Shown here: in pieces, positions 57,659-64,000 of the stretch
Numbering within the stretch: position 1 is the stretch's first letter
How the letters are laid out: the number at the start of each line of letters is the position of its first letter
Assembly (NCBI RefSeq): GCF_003096675.1
Contig: NZ_QEKW01000012.1
Location: forward strand, 62,001-126,000
DNA from: Actinomycetospora cinnamomea
GTDB lineage: Bacteria > Actinomycetota > Actinomycetes > Mycobacteriales > Pseudonocardiaceae
Length of the DNA stretch: 64,000 nucleotides
Direction of reading: 5' to 3'
Made by a program: the position numbers and the translations under genes
Notes under the pieces: model-generated
What the model saw: the letters and a program-made list of their open reading frames with translations, nothing else
Database searches by the model: none
Told to the model about the DNA's origin: nothing

Positions 57659-58624
57659 GTGCGGGTGGGATGCGTCGCGGAGTTCGGCGACGCGTCGGTG
57701 ATGCGGGTCGAGCGGCGGGCGGCCCCGGGCCGGCCGCGCGGGACGGACCTGCTCGTCGCGGTCGAGGCGAGCAGCATCAACGGCACCGACCTCGGGCTGC
57801 GGCGCGGTGACCTGCCGCCCGTCACGTGGGGGCGGAAGCCGTTCGTGCCGGGCTTCGACCTCGCCGGCCGGGTGCTCGCGGTCGGACCCGCCGTCACCGC
57901 GTTCTCGCCCGGCGACCGGGTCGCCGCACTGCTGCCGCACCGCGGCGGGGGCCTGGCCGAGCAGGTCCTCGTCGCGGAGGACCGGGCGGCCCGGGTCCCC
58001 GCCGGGGTGGCCGCGACCGACGCCGCGGCGCTGACCCTGGCGGGCCTGACCGCGCTGCAGGCCCTGCACCGCAGTGGCCGGCTCCGCGCCCGGCCCGGCC
58101 CGGACGGCAGCCCGCCCCGGGTGCTGGTCTCCGGGGCGGCGGGCGGCATCGGGTCGTTCGCGGTCCAGCTCGCCGCGCTCGCGGGCGCCGAGGTGACGGG
58201 CACGACGAGCGCGGGGAAGGTCGCGTGGGTACGGGACCTCGGGGCCCGTCAGGTGGTCGACCGCCGCGCGGGCGACCGGCACGCGCAGCTGGTCGACCGC
58301 GGCCCCTTCGAGGTCGTGCTCGACGCCGCGGGCCGCTCACGGCACCGCGAGCTCGCGCCGTACCTGGCGCGCGACGGGATCGTGGTGTCGGTCCGGCCGC
58401 TGCACCCCGACGTCCTGCGATCACTGCGTCCCGGGCGCGCCGACTTCGTCGCGGTGCGCACCGCGGCCCGGTCCGCCGACCTGGCGCACCTGCTCCACCT
58501 CGTCGCCACCGGCCGGCTGCGGGTGCCCGTCGAGCACGTCGTGGGGCTCGCCGACGTGGCCCGCGCCCATCACCTGGCCGAGACCGAGGGCCGCGGCAAG
58601 GTCGTCGTCGACCTCACCACCTGA
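57659..58624 (+). CDS. Zinc-less quinone-oxidoreductase-like (MDR) protein
   Basis: A 321-residue medium-chain dehydrogenase/reductase. N-terminal catalytic part with SSINGTDLGLRRGDLP and GFDLAGRVLAVGP; Rossmann part with VLVSGAAGGIGSFAVQLAALAGAEVTGTTSAGK, the NADPH-type AxxGxG motif. No zinc-binding cysteines, so a quinone/enoyl reductase. GTG 57659 has GGGGTGG upstream; GTG 57650 is an alternative. Last gene of the stress island. Confidence 0.85.
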   Translation: MRVGCVAEFGDASVMRVERRAAPGRPRGTDLLVAVEASSINGTDLGLRRGDLPPVTWGRKPFVPGFDLAGRVLAVGPAVTAFSPGDRVAALLPHRGGGLAEQVLVAEDRAARVPAGVAATDAAALTLAGLTALQALHRSGRLRARPGPDGSPPRVLVSGAAGGIGSFAVQLAALAGAEVTGTTSAGKVAWVRDLGARQVVDRRAGDRHAQLVDRGPFEVVLDAAGRSRHRELAPYLARDGIVVSVRPLHPDVLRSLRPGRADFVAVRTAARSADLAHLLHLVATGRLRVPVEHVVGLADVARAHHLAETEGRGKVVVDLTT

Positions 58625-58727
58625 CCGGCCAGCAGCCCGGCCGCGGCGGCGGCCTCCAGACCGAGGTCCAGCAGGTCGGCGAGGGCCCGCACCAGGGCGT
58701 GGGGCGGTCGCACCGTGTCGGCGCCGC

Positions 58728-60023
58728 TCACGCGGAGCAGGACATGCGCTTGACGACGTGGAAGAAGTTGCCCGGCATCAGCTCGGGCTCGCCGGCCGTG
58801 ATGTGCGGGGCACGGGTCAGCAGTTCGGTGAACAGGGCCCGGAGCTGGAAGCGGGCCAGCTGGTTGCCCAGGCAGTGGTGCACGCCCCCGCCGCCGAAGC
58901 TGATGTGCGGGTTCGGGTGGCGGGACAGATCGAGCTCGTGGGGTCGCTCGATGCGCGACGCGTCGCGGTTGGCCGACGAGTAGAACATCACCAGCTTGTC
59001 GCCGGCGGTGACCCGCTGACCGCGGAACTCCAGGTCACGCGCGGCGGTGCGGCGGAACGTCATGATGGGCGTCGCCCAGCGCACCAGCTCCTCGACGGCG
59101 CTGCCCATGCGCCCCTCGAGGTCCTCCATCAGCCACGCCCGCTGGTCGGGATGCGTGGTCAGCGCGCGCAGGCCGTGACTGGTGGACTGGCGGGTGGTGT
59201 CGTTGCCGGCGATGGTGAGCAGCACGAAGAAGGCGCCGATCTCCTCGTCGGTCAACCGCTCCCCGTCCACCTCGGCGCGGGCGAGCGCGGTGATCAGGTC
59301 GTCGGTCGGCTCCTCACGGCGCTGCGCGGCGAGCGAGGCGGCCAGGCCGTGGACGTACGTCAGCGCCTGGAACAGCCGGCCCAGGACCTGCTCCCGCCCC
59401 TCGCCGACGAGCTCGGGGTCGTTCCAGCCGGTGCCCACCTTGGCCTCATGGGCGGCCCGCTGACGGTCGCCGTCCGGCACGCCCATGATGTCGTTGATGT
59501 TGTGCATTGGCAGCAGCTCGGCGCACTCGGCCACGAAGTCGGTGGTGCCGCCGCCCTCGTCGAGCTTCGCGAGCAGGTTGTCCACCACCATCACCGCGTT
59601 CGCCCTGATGCGGTCCTCGATCCGGCGCATCTGCTTCGGGGTGAACGCCGCGGCCACCAGCCGGCGCAGCTTGGTGTGCCGCGGCGGGTCCATCCCGATG
59701 ATCGACTGACCGGCCTCGACCAGCTCCGGGGGCAGGTTCTCCATGAGGATGCCGGGTCCGGACAGGAAGTCCTCGTGGCGCTTGGTGACCTCGACGAGGT
59801 CGTCGTAGGTCGTCACCGCCCAGAACCCGTGGTCGTCGGGGACCTCGAGCAGCTGATCGGAGAACGGGGGATGCCACGTGATCGTGCCCCGCTCCCGCAG
59901 GACGGCGAACGAGCGCTCCCGCTCGTCCGCCGTCGCCGACCAGAACGCCTTCGACGAGATGTCGACGTCGTCGTGGGGCCGGTCCGGCGTGCCGCTGGCG
60001 AAGCTCGTGAGGCTCTCGGTCAT
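58728..60023 (-). CDS. Cytochrome P450
   Basis: A 431-residue P450. I-helix FVLLTIAGNDTTRQS (AGNDTT), ExxR in VEELVRWATP with preceding Glu, heme-binding FGGGGVHHCLGNQLAR (Cys about 384). It resembles the actinobacterial CYP124/125/142 group that hydroxylates methyl-branched lipids, sterol side chains or terpenoids. No redoxin gene is adjacent. ATG 60023 with GGGAGGA upstream. Divergent from a TetR gene with repeats in the shared promoter, so probably repressed by it. Confidence 0.92.
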   Translation of the reverse strand: MTESLTSFASGTPDRPHDDVDISSKAFWSATADERERSFAVLRERGTITWHPPFSDQLLEVPDDHGFWAVTTYDDLVEVTKRHEDFLSGPGILMENLPPELVEAGQSIIGMDPPRHTKLRRLVAAAFTPKQMRRIEDRIRANAVMVVDNLLAKLDEGGGTTDFVAECAELLPMHNINDIMGVPDGDRQRAAHEAKVGTGWNDPELVGEGREQVLGRLFQALTYVHGLAASLAAQRREEPTDDLITALARAEVDGERLTDEEIGAFFVLLTIAGNDTTRQSTSHGLRALTTHPDQRAWLMEDLEGRMGSAVEELVRWATPIMTFRRTAARDLEFRGQRVTAGDKLVMFYSSANRDASRIERPHELDLSRHPNPHISFGGGGVHHCLGNQLARFQLRALFTELLTRAPHITAGEPELMPGNFFHVVKRMSCSA

Positions 60024-60080
60024 CGGTCCTCCCGGTGGTGGCGTCGCTGCCGCCCCCACTCTCGGAACGACCGGGCGCGC

Positions 60081-60145
60081 TGTCAACACATCAGGGAAAG
60101 TGTCAACCGTAATGACGAGAGGCGAGAACTGTCGTGATCTCTCGC
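60081..60145. promoter_or_regulatory. P450/TetR divergent promoter with repeats
   Basis: TGTCAAC occurs twice 20 bp apart (60081, 60101); on the minus strand these read GTTGACA, good -35 candidates for the P450. An inverted repeat GCGAGA...TCTCGC spans 60122-60145, close to the TetR start, a likely autoregulatory operator. Confidence 0.5.
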
Positions 60146-60157
60146 TAGGGTGGGGTC

Positions 60158-60742
60158 GTGAGCAACCCGTACCGGGACGAGGCCCACCAGCGCATGCGCG
60201 AGGCCGCCCTCGACGCGGCGGCCGACGAGGTCCTCGCGCGCGGCTGGCGCGGGCTGCAGATGCAGACCGTGGCCACCCGCACGGGGGTGAGCCGCCAGAC
60301 GCTCTACAAGACCTTCGGCGACAAGCACGGGCTCTCCCAGGCCCTCGTGCTGCGCCACGCCCACCAGCTGCTCGAGCAGGTGGCCGCGGCCATGGCCGAC
60401 CGCACCACGCTGCGCGGCCGCTGGGCGGCCGCGGTGCAGACCACCCTCGCGGCCGCCGAGGGCGACCCCCTGGTCAAGGCCGTCCTGCTCAGCGACTCCA
60501 GCGACGAGTTCCTCCCGCTGATCACCACCCGGGGTGCGCCGGTGCTCGAGCTCGCCCGCCGGGGGCTCACCGCCCTCGTCACGGACCACCACCCCGACCT
60601 CGACCCCGACCGCGTCGAGACCGCGGCCGACGCCGCCGCCCGGATGACCCTGAGCCACCTCGTCCTGCCCCAGCAGCCCGTCGAGGAGACCGCCGCGGAC
60701 ATCGCCGAGATCGTCACGCGCTACCTCGAGCGGGGTGCCTGA
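60158..60742 (+). CDS. TetR-family regulator
   Basis: A 194-residue repressor. N-terminal helix-turn-helix RMREAALDAAADEVLARGWRGLQMQTVATRTGVSRQTLYKTFGDKHGLSQAL; the rest is a helical ligand domain. GTG start. Divergent from the P450, whose substrate or product may be its ligand (inference). Confidence 0.9.
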   Translation: MSNPYRDEAHQRMREAALDAAADEVLARGWRGLQMQTVATRTGVSRQTLYKTFGDKHGLSQALVLRHAHQLLEQVAAAMADRTTLRGRWAAAVQTTLAAAEGDPLVKAVLLSDSSDEFLPLITTRGAPVLELARRGLTALVTDHHPDLDPDRVETAADAAARMTLSHLVLPQQPVEETAADIAEIVTRYLERGA

Positions 60743-60842
60743 GGGCCGGCCCGGATTCCGTCCGCGCAGGGTGCATCCACCGGCCGGGCCGGGGCCGTAG
60801 TGGGGGTGTCCGCTCATGGCCCCACCCGCCAGAGGAGATTCG

Positions 60843-61664
60843 ATGCGCCGCATCGCCCGCGCCACCGCCGGTGCCCTGTTCGCGTCCGCGATCGTCCTGG
60901 GAACCGCCGGCACCGCCGCCGCCCAGGAGCAGGAGACCGGCACCGTGTACGTCGTGCACGGCATCCCCGACACCCCGGTCGACGTCTACGTCGACGGGGA
61001 ACGCGCCCTCGACGACTTCCAGCCCGGCACCACCGAGGGCCCGCTCGACCTGCCCGCCGGCCCGAAGCAGGTCGCGATCTACCCGGCCGACGCCGCCGAC
61101 GACTCCGGGGAGGCCCTGCTCTCCGGCGAGGCCGACGTCCCGGCCGGCGGCAACGTCACCCTCGCCGCCCACCTCACCGCCGAGGGCCAGCCGACACTGT
61201 CGCCGCTGGTCAACGAGGTCGGCGAGGTCCCCGCGGGTGAGGCCCGCGTCGTCGTCCGCCACCTCGCGGCGGCCCCGGCCGTCGACGTCCTCGCCGGCGG
61301 CGAGCCCGTCGTGCAGGGCCTGACCAACCCGAACCAGGAGGCCCTCGAGGTGCCCGCCGGCACCGTCTCGGCCTCCGTCGCCGCGGCCGGCACCACCGAG
61401 CCGGTGATCGGTCCGGCGGAGCTGTCGCTGACCGAGGGCACGACCACCTTCGTGCACGCCATCGGTTCCCTGGAGCAGGACAGCCTCGAGCTGGTGACCT
61501 TCACCGTCAACGGCGGTGACTCCGCGCCGCACGGCGTGCCCGCCGGCGCCCCGTCGGGCGCCCCGGCGGAGAGCTTCCCGGCCGGCTGGGCCGCGCTCTC
61601 CGTGGCCGGTGTCGCGCTCGTCGGGTTCTCGCTCGCCCGCCTTCGCACCCTGGGCCGGCGCTGA
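60843..61664 (+). CDS. DUF4397 secreted protein with C-terminal membrane anchor
   Basis: A 273-residue exported protein: signal peptide (ATAGALFASAIVLGTAGTAAAQ), two DUF4397-like beta repeats (TVYVVHGIPDTPVDVYVDGE... and ARVVVRHLAAAPAVDVLAGGE...), a Gly/Pro/Ala linker, a hydrophobic helix (AALSVAGVALVGFSLA) and a basic tail. Tail layout suggests membrane anchoring or sortase processing, although no LPXTG is seen. ATG with AGAGGAG. Pairs with the class F sortase gene, a common actinobacterial arrangement. Confidence 0.88.
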   Translation: MRRIARATAGALFASAIVLGTAGTAAAQEQETGTVYVVHGIPDTPVDVYVDGERALDDFQPGTTEGPLDLPAGPKQVAIYPADAADDSGEALLSGEADVPAGGNVTLAAHLTAEGQPTLSPLVNEVGEVPAGEARVVVRHLAAAPAVDVLAGGEPVVQGLTNPNQEALEVPAGTVSASVAAAGTTEPVIGPAELSLTEGTTTFVHAIGSLEQDSLELVTFTVNGGDSAPHGVPAGAPSGAPAESFPAGWAALSVAGVALVGFSLARLRTLGRR

Positions 61665-61705
61665 GCGGTCGTGCCCCTGCCCTGGCCGGGCTGGTCGTCG
61701 GCCTC

Positions 61706-62296
61706 GTGCTGGCGGCCGGCCCGGCCTGGGGCGGACTCGTCGACGTCCTCCACGACGTCCCGCCCGCCGCGCCGGCCACGGCTCCCGCCGTGGTCGGCGC
61801 GCCGGCCGTCGGGGACCCCGCGTCCCCGGCGGTCCCCGCGCGCGCGGCGTCGACCGGCGAGCCCGTCCGCGTCCGCGCGGCATCCGTGGGCCTCGACGCG
61901 CCCGTGGTCGGGGTGGGCGTCACCGACGACGGGCTGATGGAGGTGCCCGAACGCGTCGCCGAGGTCGGCTGGTACCGCTTCGGCCCGCGCCCCGGCGCCC
62001 CCGACGGCTCGGCCGTGCTGGCCGGCCACGTGGACGACCGCGTCCAGGGCGAAGGTGCCTTCGCCGACCTGTCCCGGATGCGTCCCGGCGACGAGGTGGC
62101 CGTGGACGGGTCCGCCGGCCCCGTCGTGCTCCGGGTCACCGAGGTCCGCACCTACACCAAGGACACGCTGCCGCTCGCGGACCTGTTCCGGGAGACCGGT
62201 CCGCCGCGCCTCGTGCTGGTGACCTGTGACGGACCCTTCGACACCGACGCGCGGAGCTACCGTGACAACCTCGTGGTGTACGCCGAGCCCGTCTGA
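61706..62296 (+). CDS. Class F sortase-like transpeptidase
   Basis: A sortase-fold protein of about 196-211 residues. Catalytic His in VLAGHVDD, Cys in LVLVTCDG and Arg in SYRDNLVVYAEP are all present. An N-terminal hydrophobic segment and Ala/Pro linker anchor it outside the membrane. GTG 61706 cuts the hydrophobic segment; the frame stays open to CTG 61661, which overlaps the DUF4397 stop as CTGA and would give a full helix (LAGLVVGLVLAAG). Probably acts on, or with, the DUF4397 protein. Confidence 0.82.
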   Translation: MLAAGPAWGGLVDVLHDVPPAAPATAPAVVGAPAVGDPASPAVPARAASTGEPVRVRAASVGLDAPVVGVGVTDDGLMEVPERVAEVGWYRFGPRPGAPDGSAVLAGHVDDRVQGEGAFADLSRMRPGDEVAVDGSAGPVVLRVTEVRTYTKDTLPLADLFRETGPPRLVLVTCDGPFDTDARSYRDNLVVYAEPV

Positions 62297-62366
62297 GGGC
62301 GAGTTGGCCGGTGGGGGGTTTCGACCGTTTCGTCCGCGGACACCTCGATCGGGTGAGGAGTGTGCG

Positions 62367-63008
62367 GTGAGCGACGGGATAGCGCCGTCCGGGCGCTCCT
62401 CCGTCACGGCCCTCACCAGTCCCGTGTCCGACGACGACCGCATCGGCCACGCCCTCGCCCGCGGCGAGGCGACGGCCCTGCGGGAGGCCTACGACCGGCA
62501 CGGCGGCTGGGTCCTCGCCAGCGCCCGCCGCAGCCTCGGCTCCCTCCACGACGCCGAGGACGTCACCCAGCAGGTCTTCGCCGACGCCTGGCGCGGGCGG
62601 GCGGGGTTCGATCCCGCCCGCGGCGTCCTCGGCGCGTGGCTGGCCGGTATCCTGCGCCGGCGGGTCGCCGACCGTCTGGGCGCCCGCGGACGGGAGGCGG
62701 GGCTCGGCATGCGCGTCGACGTCGCCGAGACCGAGGGCACCGAGGGATGTGCTCCTCGCGACCTCGCCGCCGCGGAGCCGCCCCTGGCGGACCAGGTGGT
62801 GGAGACCCTCCTCGTCGCCGACGAGCTCGCCCGGTTGCCCGCCGACCAGGCACGGGTCCTGCGCTTGGCGGTGCTCGACGAGCTCACCCATCAGCAGGTC
62901 GCGGCCGCGACCGGGCTCCCGCTCGGCACGGTCAAGAGCCACGTGCGCCGGGGGCTCGCCAGGCTGCGACGACGGTGGGAGGCCGACGGTGTCGCACCCG
63001 ACGGCTGA
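62367..63008 (+). CDS. ECF sigma factor
   Basis: A 213-residue group 4 sigma-70 factor. Region 2: YDRHGGWVLASARRSLGSLHDAEDVTQQVFADAWRG; region 4: LADELARLPADQARVLRLAVLDELTHQQVAAATGLPLGTVKSHVRRGLARLR, separated by a short linker. GTG start with GAGGAG upstream. The next gene encodes a zinc-finger anti-sigma factor overlapping by 20 bp, so the pair is SigK/RskA-like or SigE/RseA-like. Confidence 0.92.
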   Translation: MSDGIAPSGRSSVTALTSPVSDDDRIGHALARGEATALREAYDRHGGWVLASARRSLGSLHDAEDVTQQVFADAWRGRAGFDPARGVLGAWLAGILRRRVADRLGARGREAGLGMRVDVAETEGTEGCAPRDLAAAEPPLADQVVETLLVADELARLPADQARVLRLAVLDELTHQQVAAATGLPLGTVKSHVRRGLARLRRRWEADGVAPDG

Positions 63009-63693
63009 CCAGCTCACCGACGCCGCGCTGCCCGGAACGCCGACCGACCCCGACGTGGCCGCCCACCTCGGCGACTGCGCGAGCTGCGCCGCCGAGGTCG
63101 CCGCGCTGCGCCGGACGGTGGGTCACGCCCGGGACGGTGTGGGCCTCGACGTGGCGCCCCCGCCGCGACCCGAGGTCTGGGACGGCATCCTCGCCCGCCT
63201 CGGGGACGACGCGCCGGGCACACCCGCGCCACCCCCCGCCGCCCGGCCGGGGGCCGCCACCGGGACGCGGGTCCCGCGCCGATCCGGGCGCCGCCTGCTC
63301 GCCGCGGGCCTCGCCGGGCTCGTCGCCGTGGCGGCGGTCCTCGCTGCCGTCGTCCTCGCGGGCACCCCCGACAGCTCGCCCGCCACCACCCGCGTCACGC
63401 TCGTCGCGGCGCGCCCCGGCGTCGCGGGTGAGGTCGTCGGCGGCGGGCAGACGATGCACGTCGAGGTCACGCTCCCGGAACCCGTGCCCGCCGGGGCCGA
63501 CCTCGAGGTGTGGGACATGGGAGGGGGGACACCGCGGTCCCTCGGCGCGCTGCAGCCGGTCGACGGCCGGGCGCACTGGGTCGGCGACCTCACGCTGCCC
63601 GGGGAGGGCCCGATGCCCCCGCTCGACGTCTCCCTGGAGCCGCCCGGGTCGGGTCCCGGTCACTCCGGGCTCAGCCTCGCCCACACGCCCTGA
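62989..63693 (+). CDS. Anti-sigma factor (zinc-finger, RskA-like)
   Basis: A 234-residue membrane protein. Cytoplasmic zinc-binding HLGDCASC (HX3CX2C) binds the ECF sigma; one transmembrane helix (LLAAGLAGLVAVAAVLAAVVLAG); an extracytoplasmic beta-rich domain with VEVTLPEPVPAGADLEVWDMGGG...ALQPVDGRAHWVGDL, typical of anti-sigma-K. Regulated proteolysis would release the sigma factor. GTG 62989 lies inside the sigma gene. Confidence 0.88.
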   Translation: MSHPTADQLTDAALPGTPTDPDVAAHLGDCASCAAEVAALRRTVGHARDGVGLDVAPPPRPEVWDGILARLGDDAPGTPAPPPAARPGAATGTRVPRRSGRRLLAAGLAGLVAVAAVLAAVVLAGTPDSSPATTRVTLVAARPGVAGEVVGGGQTMHVEVTLPEPVPAGADLEVWDMGGGTPRSLGALQPVDGRAHWVGDLTLPGEGPMPPLDVSLEPPGSGPGHSGLSLAHTP

Positions 63694-63714
63694 CGCCCTG
63701 ACGCCGCCCCGGGG

Positions 63715-64000
63715 TCAGACGGGGTGGAGACGGTCCCGGCCGTCGCCGCTCCCGGCGCCGGCGTCGTGGTCCTCGGAAGCCCCCACCGCGCGCCGCGGGA
63801 TGACGAGGACCGGGACCGCGGACTCGTGCACGCACCGGGCGCTGACCGACCCCAGGACGGCGGACGCCGCGCGGCCGCGACCGCGGGAGCCCACCACCAG
63901 CAGGTCCGCGTCGCGGGCGGCGTGGAGCAGGATGCCGGCCGCGTCGGGCCCCTGGCGCAGGTGGAGGTCGACGGCCGGGCCGTCCTCGTCCACCAGGCGT
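63715..64000 (-). CDS. Universal stress protein (C-terminal part, runs off right edge)
   Basis: The C-terminal 95 residues of a USP: AAGILLHAARDADLLVVGSRGRGRAASAVLGSVSARCVHESAVPVLVIP, with the ATP-binding GSRGRGxxxxxxLGSVS loop intact, unlike the double USPs at 53.6 and 56.1 kb. The tail is Gly/Asp-rich. Frame open to the window edge. Confidence 0.9.
   Translation of the reverse strand, partial: RLVDEDGPAVDLHLRQGPDAAGILLHAARDADLLVVGSRGRGRAASAVLGSVSARCVHESAVPVLVIPRRAVGASEDHDAGAGSGDGRDRLHPV

Overview
The window is a 64 kb piece of a very high-GC actinobacterial chromosome. GTG starts, GTGA/ATGA stop-start overlaps and purine-rich Shine-Dalgarno sequences are frequent. The gene content (NhaA, BCCT carrier, DUF3040, MmpS-like lipoprotein, Acg-type nitroreductase, DUF4397 with a class F sortase, AfsR/SARP-type regulator) suggests Pseudonocardiales; that placement is inference. 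I see no rRNA, tRNA, IS element, prophage or CRISPR array.

Positions 1-23,200 hold envelope and stress genes: the end of a FAD/Fe-S oxidoreductase, a frameshifted DMT transporter, an MMPL exporter, a class A penicillin-binding protein, an OmpR-type two-component operon with a small lipoprotein, the Na+/H+ antiporter NhaA, a BCCT carrier and several small membrane proteins. Two repeated sequence signals run through this part. One is a direct repeat GTCAG-N6-GTCAG with an 11-bp period at several promoters, probably the box of an OmpR-family regulator. The other is a conserved 24-nt leader placed 30-60 nt before three unrelated genes, including nhaA.

Positions 23,300-53,100 form the unusual core. 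It starts with a TPP enzyme and larE-larB-larC (nickel-pincer nucleotide cofactor synthesis). A seven-gene, mostly overlapping operon follows: phosphosulfolactate synthase (ComA)-like enzyme, a cysteine-bearing orphan, an aspartase/fumarase-superfamily lyase, a PLP enzyme of the D-cysteine desulfhydrase type, a second lyase of that superfamily, then DUF1116 and DUF2877 proteins. The first part resembles bacterial coenzyme M synthesis. The last two are the partners of FdrA in oxamate carbamoyltransferase, and fdrA and carbamate kinase lie 6 kb downstream. Between them are an XRE-cupin regulator, a CoA-disulfide-reductase-like flavoprotein with a degraded dinucleotide motif, and a cobalt-type nitrile hydratase (beta, alpha, activator). 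The nitrile hydratase is surrounded by genes of the conserved nitrilase cluster 'Nit1C' (Sll0783, AIR-synthase-like, MSMEG_0565 glycosyltransferase, radical SAM and GNAT families), but no nitrilase is present. An epoxyalkane:coenzyme M transferase-like protein with intact zinc ligands closes the region. Shared AT-rich operators at two divergent promoters suggest co-regulation. My working model is a nitrile/amide-processing system tied to a coenzyme M-like thiol-sulfonate.

Positions 53,200-58,700 resemble a dormancy (DosR-like) island: two double universal stress proteins, an Acg nitroreductase, a CBS-BON protein, a quinone-oxidoreductase-like protein and a Rv1733c-like remnant broken inside a 12-bp tandem repeat. 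Positions 58,700-64,000 carry a cytochrome P450 divergent from a TetR regulator, a DUF4397 protein with a sortase, an ECF sigma factor with its zinc-binding anti-sigma factor, and the end of a further universal stress protein.
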